Positions 22,582 to 34,557 are shown, counted from the stretch's first letter. The stretch is DNA of 64,000 bases from Emergomyces orientalis (GCA_002110485.1 MOWL01000031.1:57990-121989), one strand, 5' to 3'. The notes: a model not told the origin generated them from the letters alone. Translations and numbers: made by a program.

Positions 22582-25112
22582 CTAATTGTACATGGTCTCG
22601 ATACGCCCAGTACGATTGAATGCGCGGGCGAATTCCTCGTTCGATGCCGCGGCCTGCTCCAGATGGGTGTAAGACACACGATCTTGACCGACGGTGGCGA
22701 GTGCATGGGCGATCATAGCCAGGTTTTTGATCTGAAGATGAATACACGGTTAGAGATGAGATATGGAAAGCGGGCGCTCTGCAGCCTACATCTCGGGCAC
22801 TCAGATCCAGACCCTCCAATTTATGCAGCTCATCGTTGGACACCTGCGCACTTCCCTGATGTGTGTGCGACTTTGAAAGAAAACTCCTCCAGACGTCTCT
22901 CCGAAATTCCCGGCCCAAATCCTCATACTTTAGCTTATAATGGATCCTGCTGAGGATAGCATTGTCAAACTCATCGACGCGGTTTGTAGTGAGAAACAAA
23001 ACTCCTTCAAAATATTCAAGTTTGCAGAGGAAGACTGTCACGGAATGATCGTGGACTCCACCGACCGAACGCCCCTGCAAAAAAACATCGGCTTCGTCCA
23101 CAAGGAGTATAGCGTTGAAATGGCTGGCGGTTTTGAATATGTTGGAAACATGATCCTCCAGACATCTATCCCCGATCAATTCACCGGCGGCCACCTAAAC
23201 AGTAACATTAATACTTGGCCGTCGACCAGGCGGATTAGGGACATACTCTGTAAAGAGGGCGCTGCAAGTGCTCCGCCAATGCCTCGGCGGTGAAAGTCTT
23301 TCCGAGACCTGGCCGGCCACTGATATTGAAAGTCAGGGTGCTTCACTCGCTGAGCAAGGATGCAGGTACTCACTATAGGAGAACGTTGGGACCGCGCCCT
23401 TTGCCAGTAACAAAGTCATTGAAGGGGATGCTAGGCACCAGGCCTAAACGAGTCTTCGCCAAAGCTAAGAGCGTGTCCCTTTGCTGACTAGGAATCTTAA
23501 GGTTTTTGAATGGTGTGGATGACCATTCGACTGGCACGAGATCGGTGACAGCAAACTCCACTGGATTCAAAGGTTAACGCGAGTACAGCATTCGAAGGCC
23601 AGTCTCACTTACTCCAGAGGTTATCGTTGAACGAGTACCCGAGAACCATTGGACAGCATATAAGAAAGTCAACATCTTTCATCTCAGATGGATTCACTCT
23701 GTTGCTTTTCACCTGTTCTCTCGTGCGCTGATCCTGATTGTCAAGAAACGCCGAAACATCAAGGTATGTGACGCCGTCGTTATCCACGTAGGACTCATTC
23801 CGCTGATTGATCCGCGGTCTGGTGTAGTTCGGATTCATCTGGCGAAAGAAGACTGGGTCAATAACGACATGACTGTTGATGCAGGTCCGGACGATTTCTC
23901 CCCGCACTTTGAAGAAGGCGCGACCACGGCAGTGGCGAATGTGCTGGCCGTTCAGGCGGCAAAATTTTCGGCCGCAGTCGATGAGAGACCCCATGACATC
24001 TGATATGTTCGGGTGATGGTCAAGGGGGAAGGCCTCAAGGGTGTGAATGCGTCTGGGTCCATGGAACCGGACAACCTCCAGCTGGGTACTCGCTTCACCG
24101 AATACCTCACCGTCAAAGTCCAGATAGCGGCAATCTAAACTGAAGTATTTGATCCCGTTCATTTTCATTTTCTCCTCTCCGGCATCGAATGTAACACATC
24201 GCTGCTTGCCAGTCCCCAGACAGGTACTATATACGAAGATCCCTGGCTTGAAGATGGTCCAGAGCAGGTCATACGTGATCTCTCCCTTTTTTAGAAGTGG
24301 CAAAAGGCTTTGGGTTGTGGAGGCATAAGTTTCCTTGATATACCCGATGAGCAGGTCCACATGCTTCGAACTTGGGTCTGCATGATCCCATTCTTTCTTG
24401 ATAATGTACTTCTCGAGGTCTGGAAGGAAGTTGTATAGGAAGTTCCGCTCAATCTGATACTGGATTAATGACTACTTCAACAAAATTGAGTAGGAGGGTG
24501 AAACAACACCGAAGGCTTATCCTCGCGCAAGTTGATAGCCCTAACATCTCTCACAATTTCTCGCAGCACGCCAAGCAACGCCTCTGACTTAATATCAACA
24601 AAGGCCTTAGTTTCCTTGGTCATCCTGTCTGATATGCTGTTAGCAACCAAGTGTGAGAGTTGAGAATATATTTCTTACCAAGCTGGTTCCGGACAATAAA
24701 TATATACTGGTCAAGATCATCGATTGCCTTGTCCTCTCTCATGGAGTCCACAATCTTATACTTGGAGTTGTCCTTGTCCCACCTAGCTGCCAGTGAGCAT
24801 AAAAGGGATGAAGACGCTGAATGATGGGACGAACACTTCGTGGACCACCTTATATTCGAGCTTTGATGCTCGAGCTTTCCCCTCGTTGCCTCCTTTGTTC
24901 TTGTCTGTCTCCGATTTGGTATCTTCAATTGGCTTTGAAGAATCTGATGACTGCTTGACTTGATGAAGAACATCCATGAAAAGTTCTCGCAGCTGTTCCA
25001 TAGTAACGGGCTGCAGAGGGTTTGCGCGGCTATGGCTACCTGGAGGTGTTTGGGGGTGATGGGGTGAAGAGGGAGGAGCTTTGATGCCGTTAGATTTTGT
25101 GGTTTTGGACAT
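22582..25112 (-). CDS. AAA+ ATPase with DUF7025-type N-terminal region, 720 aa, eight exons
   Basis: Exons: 24835-25112, 24679-24782, 24510-24628, 23613-24459, 23374-23560, 23247-23319, 22790-23194, 22582-22731. All seven introns are 50-58 nt, GT...AG, and every phase closes. The N-terminal half matches the DUF7025-type region found in fungal AAA ATPases of this architecture. The ATPase core has Walker A GRPGLGKT (residues 513-520), Walker B ILLVDEAD (to 572), sensor TTNR (605-608) and a candidate arginine finger R619. A helical lid follows (IKNLAMIAHALATV, then YTHLEQAA). It should hydrolyse ATP to remodel a protein substrate, which is unknown. The gene appears intact. A TATA-like CATATAAGG lies about 100 bp upstream. 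Confidence 0.9.
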
Positions 25113-25211
25113 TGTTGCGAAAACGTGTAATGGCTCGCGGGGATTGGAATAGGGAAATAGTTTTGCTCGGTTTTCTTGATTGCCTTAGGATTTCGGAGGG
25201 AATCGTGCGTC

Positions 25212-25219
25212 CTTATATG
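25212..25219 (-). promoter_or_regulatory. probable TATA box of the AAA ATPase gene
   Basis: GCATATAAGG on the minus strand, about 100 bp before ATG 25112. Confidence 0.45.
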
Positions 25220-26127
25220 CCATTCTGTCAACACTCCTGGCATCTATTCTTTCGTCGTCCTCCCTTTGCGCTGGACCATGTGGACACGGCAGGAGATGGC
25301 TGTCGCTCTCCCAATTTAGGGATGCATAAACCTGTGCTGCAGGATACATAGTCTCGACCGTGTCGACTAGATGTCGATCCGAAAACCCATTGCTGGAGAA
25401 GCTTGCTGTCGTTCCGCTCTGCGTAGCGAACCTGCAGGAGAAAGAGAGCTCTACAGGATGACCTATGCGGGCGATTGGCAAATAATCGAGGTTAACTTGC
25501 AATCATGCTGTAGCGTGAAAGTGTACTGAGTGAGAGAGACTCCTTGCGTGCAGTAGTGAGACCGTTCCGTTGTACGTAGGCGTAGCTTTGAAGGACATCC
25601 GTTCACCTATCATTGGTTACATTCGGGTGTCCGACTGGTAGACAGGTCAAGGGTTTTGTCTGGAGATGCTCTATTTCGCAGTTGTAAGATGTTTCGTTGT
25701 AAGGAAAGAAAAAAAATCTTTGTGAATTACAAGTGCGAAAGGGAGAGGCGTAATCTATTATGCACTAGAGCCATGGCTAAACTTTGGTCCAATTTCTGCC
25801 TAACTTATGCCTAACTTCCGCAGATTTTCGCCAACTTCTACCAAACTACCCCTCAATATCGTACGTTACCACCAATTTTCGCTAAACTCCCCTCGTTACC
25901 CCCAAGAATCACTTTTTAAATTTAACTTCTCACTGTCGTCGCTAATTTCGTGTCAACTTCTGTCAAAGCTTCCTCTTTTTTATGGCACTTACTCCCGACC
26001 TTATCAAAATCCCTTCAACTCTTGAGAGAAAAATCAAACTTTGCCAAACCCAAAACAATCTGTCGCAAACTTCAATAAACTTTCAGCAAGATTTAACAGA
26101 TTTTGAATTAATACCCATCCCTTCCTG
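25220..26127. other. intergenic region between divergent genes
   Basis: No supported gene. The part at 25790-26100 is very pyrimidine/AT-rich on the plus strand and may be the leader of the next gene. Confidence 0.4.
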
Positions 26128-26968
26128 ATGCCAGACATTGAGCAGGAGGGGGAAAAGTCTAACAACAAACAGAATGCAATTGACACATGCAGTCAAAAGC
26201 TACAAAGAGATGCTGAAACAATTAAAATTTTGGAACGCTTGACTGCGCGTGGTCCACAGCATGTTCGAGATGCTATTAGCATCTTGAAATCACCACAGAG
26301 TACTCGTGAGTCGAGTGTTTATCAGCTGTTTCTGCACGACATTCTACGCCTCTGCGACCGTGGACTTGTTGTGCTCTGTGCCGCGAGCCTCGGAAAACAA
26401 CGAGTAGCCCACTTGGCCGAGGATGAGAGAACTGGTCTTGTGGGTTATGTCAAGGAAAACAAGAGCTTCTTAGGTTGCCTAGCGCTGGAGTCACTTGCCA
26501 ATGATTACGAGGTTCCCCTCAAGGACGGTCCGTTAAACCTGTCTTTGTGATTGATGAAGGCTGATATCGTATAACAGATCCTCAGCTGATTAATCCCCAG
26601 CGGATAAACACCGCGTCTATTGATCCACCAAGGAAGCGCCTGAAGCGTCCAACAGTCTCAAAAACTAGTATGAGTCCAAACTCTTTAATCTTTATCCTGC
26701 CACTAAGAGAAAACACTTGTATGAGAAATTGGTCTATTGGTGATTCAAATTGGGCTGATCGGAGCTAGTTTCACCCCCATATCGCACAAAGTTACAACAT
26801 AATGATCTTCTGAGTTTTCTGGGAAAGAACCAAGGGCGATATGTTCCCTTGGCAATAAGGATTCCAGATGATGAAAACGAATCGCCGTCGATTGAGATAT
26901 CAAGGGAAATGTGCCAAGATCTGATCGAACATGCTATGGAAACCGAACGGCAGCGGATTGGTCTCTAA
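26128..26968 (+). CDS. hypothetical protein, 246 aa, three exons
   Basis: Exons 26128-26527, 26578-26718 and 26769-26968 are separated by two 50-nt introns (GTCCGT...GGCTGAT...AACAG and GTATGA...GGCTGAT...GCTAG) with phase kept. Exon 1 includes a hydrophobic helix LRLCDRGLVVLCAASLG that also occurs in the fragment at 8670-8966. Exon 2 has a basic PPRKRLKRP patch that could act as a nuclear signal. Exon 3 ends in an acidic and helical tail. No family name is recognised. Its last codons overlap the end of the convergent gene at 26965 by 4 bp. Confidence 0.6.
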
Positions 26969-27345
26969 GTAGAACGAGGAAGGATATACAGAACCGTAGA
27001 TCGCCCGTATAGCATACATGTCTGTCCCGCCAATATCTCGGCCTTGACACAGCCAGATTCGCCGCGACCTGTATAGATAATGCGAGGATCTTTACCTCCT
27101 CCAGTTATCTGCGCATACCCACGTCCGCTGCCCTTATCGACAACAACTCCACAAACATTTGGTGACTTTTCATACTTAAAATCTTCTTCCCCAGTTGTTT
27201 CCTCCAGTGCGAGTTCTACGTCGTCGTCGCCTGCTATCTGGACAGGAGTCAGACGGTTATATCGTCAATGTAGAGTAATAACATTGCTTACCATGTCTTT
27301 GGCCGTTTCCTTCAACAGTTTCTTATCACGTTCACTCCTTGTCAT
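26965..27345 (-). CDS. small hypothetical protein, 108 aa, two exons
   Basis: Exon 27292-27345 (ATG 27345) joins exon 26965-27237 across a 54-nt intron (GTAAGC...GTCTGACTCCTGTCCAG), phase 0. The product starts with a charged helix (MTRSERDKKLLKETAKDM), then has an acidic stretch and a Gly-rich C-terminal part (VVVDKGSGRGYAQITGGG) with two Cys residues. No domain is recognised; further 5' exons are possible. It is tail-to-tail with the preceding gene, overlapping by 4 bp. Confidence 0.45.
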
Positions 27346-28440
27346 CCTGGCCCTTTTTGCGAAAAGGAACTCTTGTCAAGTATCCTATCTGTTCTAATTC
27401 GAACTTCAGTTTCCAAGAAAATGTCACCCAGCAGACAGTATTTACATACCAGTCTTTTGCGAGTTTAGCGAGATCGAGACAGCGAGCGGTCGTTCAGGGA
27501 AGTAGTATGAATATATCGCACCGTTACCTGAACGTGGAGAATGCGGGCGCCTGCTGCTGGATAGTCAGCTGGGGTACGTGTGATAGGTAAGAAGGTTGAG
27601 ATTGTATTTACCTTAGTTACTATGCTGTGAGAATGTGCTAGTTGGGTAAAGAAGGTCCCCCAGGTGAGTTAAACAAAAATGGAGCTCTAAGCTTTTAAAG
27701 GTATAGAGCCGGAGTGAGAAGTAAACGATGACGAAAAGTAAAATATCGCTCGAGGGGCAAAAACTATTCATGTGATCTGAGAAAGATCCTAGTGATATGA
27801 TTTTGATTCCATCCTTCGGTACACCTAGCCAAACAAGCACTGACTGCGAAATGTGGGTAGATTAGGTATCAATGCGTTAGACGGGTGGAAATCAATAATT
27901 CCTTGCTGTGTTTGTGAAAGATTACGTTTTTGTGTTCTTACCCCTCCTCAAAGTGATATAATAAGTTCCCCCCTGCAAAATGGCTAGCGCAGAAAAGTTT
28001 TACGAATCTATCGTGGTGTTATGTTGTTGAGAACTGTACTAGCCTATAGCCAAGGGGTTCCTCACCTTGCGTTCTGAAATCTGGCATTACGGATATTGGG
28101 ACCCAGCCGCAAATCACATCCAGTGCTTTTGGAAATGGTTGCCTCGTGACGCAAAATATTCTTTCCCGAAACATCAACAGCGAGAAGTTACATCCTCGAC
28201 CCTATGACTGAACTTTTTGTTACAGTATCCGCAAAGTCAGGCGATTTATTCGACTCAGTGGTGCATTACTGGGGCCAGGTAACAGCGCTAGTTTTTTTTC
28301 AATTTGACAGTTGAATATTGCCATTTGCCAAGACTCTAGCATCCTTACCAACCTTGTCCCATCGTGGAAAACAGTCAACAGACAAGTCCAGTCGGTGACA
28401 ACTCCAAACTGCTTCTTAATCCGTTCTCCTCCCATTAAGC
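27346..28440. other. intergenic, possible 5' exons of the minus-strand gene
   Basis: On the minus strand at 27370-27590 there are short open stretches with donor- and acceptor-like sites, but I could not chain them with confidence. The rest shows nothing. Confidence 0.35.
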
Positions 28441-30174
28441 ATGGCCCCGCGTCAAACAAAGTCAGACGCCAGAAAGGCTGGGTGTCAAACAAAGTCAAAC
28501 GTCAAAAAGATATTGCAAGGTGAGCCACCCGTGAATCGACCAGCATCGTTTGACTGACTATTCATTGTAGGGAAGAAGCCTCAAGGTGTCAAGAAGCCTG
28601 TTCGTCGGAGCACACGCATATGTCAGCTTCAGGAGGACACTGTATCTCAGGACGGAAGCAACCACCGTCCAACTAACGACTCTCCCAGAAATCAGGTATG
28701 TTAGTTTCTTCCTGCTGCGCTACGGAACTAATTTAAGGTCAAGCTACCACAAACTTCGTCTGCCCCTTTGCAAGCTAAACAGCGAAAACGGAAGCGACCG
28801 CAAGAAGCCGAAGATTCACTCCGTATTCCAGCGAAGCGTCCTCAAAATCGACTGCGAATATCTCTTGCGAGCTCTGCTGCTGAGAACTCCGTTGGGGACA
28901 CACCTGGCCAGGAAACGGCAAGCAGTCTCTGCGGGAACGAGATCAATCCTATCCACTGGTGGACGCAGAAAGGAATCTGGCCTAAGGAATATTTTGAAGA
29001 GGGTAGCAACATGGACCACCTTCTTGCAAGGAAAAAATCCACATCTTCTCTTCGCCGTAAACAATCAGAATCTAGCTCTGTCGCCAGCTCTACCACACCA
29101 AGCGATCAAAAGCTACGGGAGGAGAAGAGTGCTCCTTACAGAAACCCGCGCTACGAAATCATCCTTGGAACCAAGGGTAGCTTTATGGGGAAGTCGGAGC
29201 TGGGCATAATAGATGAAAGCAGAGATCTTTGTCAACGCTTGCTTGAAACGGAGCAAACGATCCCGAAAGATTCGCTCTTTCGGGATGATGTGTTTGACAA
29301 TCTTTGTGAAATGATACGAAACAGAAACGAACCCAAAGTCATTCAGGATATTTCTCGGCTGATCGTCCCTTCAGTACAAACCCTAGCCATATATGGCGCG
29401 AAACATCTCGAGGTCTTGATTGAGAGCGTTAATGAAGGCTGGGATAACTCCATTTCCGTAACTAAACCTCGTCCGCAGCCTGATTATTCTGTGGGGTTTG
29501 GACGGTCTGCATTTACAGATGTCCAACTTGACAAGCTCAAGCCTTTTGTTGGCGAGATTGCTGATTCTTGTACTTCTTACTTCATGGCAACATTTTACAT
29601 GTACTTCCCATTCCTAACATGTGAGGTCAAGTGTGGCGCAGCGGCGCTTGATATCGCCGACCGACAAAATGCCCACAGCGCAACTATTGCAGTGAGAGCA
29701 ATTGTTGAGTTATTTAGGCTAGTGAAGCGCGAAGAAGAGATCGATCGAGAGATACTCACCTTCTCAGTCTCGCATGACCATACGGCAGTTAGGATCTACG
29801 GTCACTATGCAGTTCTTAAAGGAGAGAAGACGAATTTCTATCGCCACCCAATCCACAAGTTCGATTTTACCGCTCTGGATGGCAAAGAGAAATGGACGGC
29901 GTACAAATTCATGAGAAATGTCTATGATATATGGATGCCAACTCATTTTAAAAGAATATGCTCTGCAATTGATCAGATACCCCCTGATGTGGATTTTGAC
30001 GTTTCGCAGTCGGAACTTCAATACTCCCAACAATCCAACTCCGAATCGGTGCTTGCCGTCGAGGATGATGACAGCCAGCCAAGTCAGCGCCATATTGCCT
30101 CGGCAGGTGTTACGCCAACTACCTCCTTTACGGAACAAACACAAATATTCAAAAGGCCAAGAAAGAAGCAGTAA
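28441..30174 (+). CDS. DUF7924 family protein with PD-(D/E)XK-like signature, 546 aa
   Basis: Exons 28441-28519, 28571-28695 and 28738-30174 join with kept phase (introns 51 and 42 nt). The N-terminus is basic (KPVRRSTRI, KQRKRKRP) and likely nuclear. A short motif NPIHWWTQKGIWPKEYF precedes the conserved domain. The domain, about residues 205-500, matches what I know as DUF7924: SLFRDD, LIVPSVQTLAIYG, QPDYSVGFGRSAF, YFPFLTCEVKCG, DRQNAHS, RHPIHKFDFTALDGKEKW. P-D at 316-317 and E-V-K at 364-366 have the spacing of a PD-(D/E)XK nuclease active site, so a nuclease-like fold is inferred; activity is not shown. The gene looks intact. It stands about 1.5 kb from the two kinase/nuclease-like pairs. 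Confidence 0.85.
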
Positions 30175-31099
30175 CTTGGATCTTCACACAAATGTTCTAG
30201 GGAAAAACGGTTTCAGGAAAGTACTTGCTGAAAGGAAGGGAAATTCTTAGAATTCTGCATGACTGGCACATGGCGCTGGTTGGCATGCTGAGGAGGTGAA
30301 CAATTTCAGGCCTTACCACAAGCACTTAATCCCTTGCACATGGTGGCTAAGCAACGATAGACAGCTATATACTTGAATATCTCTCAAAATGGGAAAAGGA
30401 ATTAGAAGAGCTGAATATCACACCTGCACTTTCTAGGTCGGAGGTTCTAGTTAAATCGAAACTCGATTCGCCATACGACCCTATCTGTAGGCACAATGCT
30501 CGCGCCTCGTGACTCGTTTCTCAAAATTTCCAACGGTTGGTGGCCTGGACATGGCGAAAGTGTTTGATCCATGTCAAAAGTGAGCTGGTATGAACAGGGA
30601 TAATAACACTTGCTGCCTAATGCTGTGCTCCAGGATTCTTGCCTTGCAACGGATATTGATGGTGTTTGGCATCATTTCCAGGCTGCCCGCCTGACCCTCA
30701 TGCATGTACGGGGAAATAGCCAGCTGGTTGTGCTGCTGTGACTCACCAGGCGGCAGCTGAAACCATTCCAAACCAAGCAAGGCCGCCAATGATTTGACGT
30801 AAATCACAAATTACTTGAGCCAGCCTGAGCCAAGCATGCCGCATCAATCCAGTCTCGTATGGTTGGATGTCGTCAGGCTGAAAGTATTGGTGAGGTAGGG
30901 CATTAATCAACTCGACGGTAAGGAGTTGCTGAAAAAGGATCAAACCCTTCGCTTCTTTTCAATCAAGTAATCGTACTAGAAATGCAAGGAGTGAATGATA
31001 TAGATATGCATTTAAATTTCACTAGACTGTCATAACCTTATATGAAATGGTTGTTGACAGGAAACTGCCTTCGACATTTAATGCTAATCATTACGTCAC
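30175..31099. other. intergenic, no supported gene
   Basis: No frame with motif or splice support on either strand. Confidence 0.4.
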
Positions 31100-31210
31100 T
31101 TCTGTCAGCAATAACTACATGTTTCACAATGAAGTAAATCGCCGATCTCGTTGCTCCCTTCAGAATCCGGCGGCCCCCGTTGGCGTCAACTCCCATGTAG
31201 CCCGACAACT
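31100..31210 (-). pseudogene. fragment of an RTC4-like gene
   Basis: The plus-strand sequence matches 61425-61530, the 3' end and 3' flank of the RTC4-like gene, with shared blocks AATAACTACATGT, TTCAGAATCCGGCGG and ACTCCCATGT. Only about 100 bp is kept and the frame is not open beyond it. Confidence 0.65.
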
Positions 31211-31329
31211 TGTGTGTATTGGGTATTTGGGAGTAGGAGACTACCACCCATGTAATTGCTGTAAAACTGCTATGTCTAGAAACTCATCAGACAATAATTA
31301 TTATAAAGCAACTCAAGTCAAAGACGAAA

Positions 31330-31420
31330 ACGATAACCGCCACACCAGGCCAATGTTCAGAGATGTCGACGGAGACGGTCTTCCACAAAATTGTTGAATA
31401 TTGATAGGAATGAGGCCCAA
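31330..31420 (+). pseudogene. fragment of a MADS-like gene
   Basis: Matches 5965-6055 of the intact MADS-like gene, including the block CCGCCACACCAGGCCAATGT, then loses frame by deletions. It lies about 120 bp from the RTC4-like fragment. Confidence 0.75.
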
Positions 31421-31624
31421 GGTTTTTTGTAAAAAAAATATACAGAGTCGCCATCCTGAACCACCAGATTCACCCTATGTTCATGGTATGGACTTTAAAA
31501 ATTATGGCCGCTTCAATGATCTACCAATATTTCCATCGATTATTGAATGCTATTCCTCACGCTGCAGTCCCGAAAGGTGCACCATCCCCGCAAGTGCATT
31601 CTTATTCCAATGCAGAGAAATTGG

Positions 31625-32423
31625 CTAGGTGCAGTAATAGAGATAAGTCTCAGCAATCTCGCCTCGTGCATGATCAGCTTCCTGTAAGAAGAAAGTTATG
31701 GTCCTGGTTAGTGTTTGACTATGACCTAAGTTGCTGTAAATAGTAGATCACTCACTAGTGAATCTGCGAGTTGAGACACCATTAACTCTTCATCCTCAAT
31801 AAATCCTCGTTGTCTCTCGGTAAGGCTATCTGCGTGATAGGTCTGAGCTCTGTCGAAGTCTAACCAGACCACTCTTTCCGGGTCATTCCTGACAATCATC
31901 ATGTTCCTCGGTTTGGCGTCGCAATGCAGAACCAACGCTCTGTGAATCTCTCGGATGCCACGGATCAAAGCCTCTCCCCGCTCCTTTGTAAAATTGTGTG
32001 GATAGATCATCTCCATTTTTGGAATGTACTCCAAGAGGATGGCGCTAGGAGGATTCTTGTCGTTAAGAAACATCTTCAGGTGAGGTTGATAGTGTGATAA
32101 ATCCATCTGTTCCATTGTCCCATAGAACCGAGGCACGATTCCGCGGTCGCAAAGGCCGTGTTTCATTAGTCGTCTGTAGGCAGTCGATTCGCAGATGTGA
32201 ATGTTTGTTTCGCGCTCAAGAGGTGCGGGCTGGACTGGCCCGTTGTCATGATGCTGTCCCAAATGTTAGAATGAACTGAGTTTTGAAGAGCCCAAGGTAC
32301 ACAGACCACTTTCATTACACATATCTTGTTGCGAATATGAACAAGGAATATTTCTGAGAATTCTGAGCTGAAAAGCTTTCGCTTAAATGTTATCTCAGAG
32401 GGATCAGCGTCAGTAAAATCCAT
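31625..32423 (-). CDS. small protein-kinase-like protein (K1), 225 aa, three exons
   Basis: Exons 32301-32423, 31756-32253 and 31625-31681. Introns are 47 nt (GTACCT...CTAAC...ACAG) and 74 nt (GTGAGT...CTAACC...CTTACAG), and all phases close. The short N-lobe has FLVHIRNKICVMKVV with the candidate ATP-lysine K38. The C-lobe has HCDAKPRN (H151, D153, N158), the HxDxxxxN catalytic loop, and LDFD at 172-175 in place of DFG. This is the minimal core of fungal kinase-like or APH-like phosphotransferases; the protein is far shorter than a normal kinase (about 260 aa domain) and lacks a Gly-rich loop. It likely phosphorylates a protein or small molecule, if active. It is divergent from the nuclease-like gene at 32933. 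Confidence 0.75.
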
Positions 32424-32932
32424 GAGATGTTGAGTGATTGCTTTGTCTCCTCAAAATTCTATGTTTGCGGGAAAAGCTTGAGCCTTAAGAGAGAAGAGAG
32501 CAGGGAATAGTTTGATTTGTTTGCTCAATTTTGATCAGTACATGGCTTCCAGAAATTTTTTGTCTACCTTATGGCTCCACTGAGTTGCGATTTTAACGAG
32601 GCTGTGTCAAGCACGTAAATCTTGTGGAGGAGCTATTGGTTGTCATTCAAATGCTAGATACGTCGAGTGGTTTTGGATGAGTCACACTCAGCAACAAGTA
32701 TGAAACTTGGGCCTCTTCAGTTAGCCAATTGAATTCGGTTTGTGCCACTTCAACACCACCCAAAATCCTGCGGCTTCTCAGGCATCACCTTATTACGGAG
32801 ACATAATTTGTTTTTCTTGATTTCCAACACACATATATATAGCCGAAATGTGTTCTAAGTGTCCTAGAAGAATTCCCCTAGGATGTGTGCAGTTATTAAA
32901 AAGCTCCAGGCCTGAATCTCTCTTTTCATCTT
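32424..32932. promoter_or_regulatory. shared divergent promoter region of K1 and N1
   Basis: 509 bp separate the ATGs of the two divergent genes. A TATA-like CATATATATAGCC lies at 32832-32844, about 90 bp before the N1 start. No clear operator repeats seen. Confidence 0.45.
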
Positions 32933-33803
32933 ATGGCTCAGGTCACGCTTATCACGTTCTTACAGCAGCCACTGGCGGCAGTTCCAGTCCACCCCCCACC
33001 CCAGGTAGGCCGCAACACTACGAATCAAGCATACAGCTATCTCGACATCCGAGGGCTCCAGATCTGGCAGGGCTTTAATCTCGAGACAATTCTCCAGCAG
33101 TACCAAAATGTCTTGAACGGCGCAGTCATCGCGGCTGACCCTATGCCAGTCTCTCCACCACGACCCATTACCGCTGAAAATGTTCTCCAAGCGCAAATCT
33201 GCGAGATTTTGAGACCTCGCATTCGACGCTCATTGCGAGTTGGATTTTCTTTTTTAGCAAACAATGGAGGAATGCAGGGTCGCACAGAACTGTGTTTTGA
33301 TGTTGGCGAAGCAGCACGAGCAATTGAAAATTATAAACCCGATACTGCATATTTCGACATTCATGCGGCTCCAGCAACTGCACCCAACCGTGCTCCTGGA
33401 GATGTCAAGCCCTCGTGGAAATGGAGAACCGACATGGGAGGGAGCCAAATTGTCAGTCAACGAAATGAGTATCACCAAGCGTTAAGCCAGGTTAATTTTT
33501 ATATGAATCAGCACAACAGTCGCTATGGGTTCCTTGTCACCAATCAAGAACTAGTCGCAATCCGGAAGCAGGACGAAAATGGAAATCTTGAGCTCGCTCA
33601 ACCAATCCTTTGGACCACAGGAGGAACTGCCACCCAACCGCGATTGACTGTTATGCTTGCTTTGTGGTACATTGGTATGCTTGCATCGCATGATCAGGGG
33701 GTCAACAACTGGCAGATGTGAGCCATCCCTCATGTACTCACGAAGCCATTGTGTCGGCTACTTTTGTTTCTTTAGGTCCATACGTCTTCTTTGTCCAGCA
33801 TGA
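32933..33803 (+). CDS. PD-(D/E)XK nuclease-like protein (N1), 270 aa
   Basis: Exon 32933-33717 joins exon 33776-33803 over a 58-nt intron (GTGAGC...TTTCTTTAG), phase kept. The central region reads YKPDTAYFD (P-D at 136-137), then GDVKPSWKW with D157 and K159, fitting the PD-x(n)-(D/E)xK catalytic pattern. Then come NSRYGFLVTNQELVAIRK and a C-terminal helix LTVMLALWYIGMLA. The same ordered motifs occur in the gene at 35295-36425 (PDW, GDTKVSGKW, TRYGYIISDKELVCIRR, LTINLALFWLHILAG), so the two are homologous. Fungal proteins of this kind often occur beside or fused to kinase-like domains. Nuclease activity is inferred only. ATG 32933 is close behind a TATA box. Confidence 0.7.
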
Positions 33804-34008
33804 CTTCCTATGTATGTAGTATGGTATCAATTCTGAGAGAGAAATTGAAAAGGGTTCTATTTTGTCCCCCTATCCACGGATTGGCGAAAACAGGCAAATG
33901 CCCGGTCCCTGTTACAGAACTACGATCGTACGAATCTAGTGCTGTAGACAAAGCATTGCTACCTAATAAAAAGGGGCGTATTTCTTGCTCACGTCGACGT
34001 TCTTCTAT

Positions 34009-34557
34009 TTAACAAATCAGCATCAAAACGTTAAATTTAATTAAATCAAAGGACAAACCCCGAGGGAACAGAGCCTTCATGAAGGTCTGATAACGATTGT
34101 TACCAACCAAGCCTTGTTCTGCAGCGGTTGACTCGAAAAACCGCTTTGTCGCGAGACTCAAATCCATATGATATGATCTGTAATCTCCAAGCTTGAGCAA
34201 ATACTCTGTCGTGTTGTCAAAACGTGTTTTCCCACATTCAGTTGGCGGTATTGCCAATAAAACAGCGAGAAATAAATGGTTGTCAGCCTCTTGAATAGCT
34301 CTATACGTTCGACGGGCTCGGTTTTGTCGCCATGTAGTCACCGATGTTCCCTGTCTCGGAGAATGTTCGTCGGACTCCTCCCAAACGAAACTTAAACGAC
34401 TCTTCAAGTTGTCTTTGTCGGCTTGTGTTAAGTCATCCACCTTCAATTGCTTGACCTTTTCATTGACCTTGGGAAGGTGTTTGTTGTCGGAATCCACTCC
34501 AGTCAGGGAGCGTGGTCCAGTGTCGATGAGATGTTCCATTGCTGCAGCGCGTGACAT
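34009..34557 (-). CDS. hypothetical protein, 182 aa, between the two pairs
   Basis: Single-exon frame with ATG 34557 (the frame is open a little further upstream, but without ATG). The composition is charged and helical, with a Trp-containing middle (LSFVWEESDEH, TTWRQNRARRTYRAI) and a C-terminal half rich in Phe/Leu. No domain is recognised. It sits between the N1 gene and the N2 gene and is convergent with N1. Confidence 0.55.
   Translation of the reverse strand: MSRAAAMEHLIDTGPRSLTGVDSDNKHLPKVNEKVKQLKVDDLTQADKDNLKSRLSFVWEESDEHSPRQGTSVTTWRQNRARRTYRAIQEADNHLFLAVLLAIPPTECGKTRFDNTTEYLLKLGDYRSYHMDLSLATKRFFESTAAEQGLVGNNRYQTFMKALFPRGLSFDLIKFNVLMLIC

Noticed and set aside
22362..23293. Plus-strand frames across the AAA ATPase gene
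   Set aside because: They are antisense to exons with Walker A/B motifs and have no independent support.
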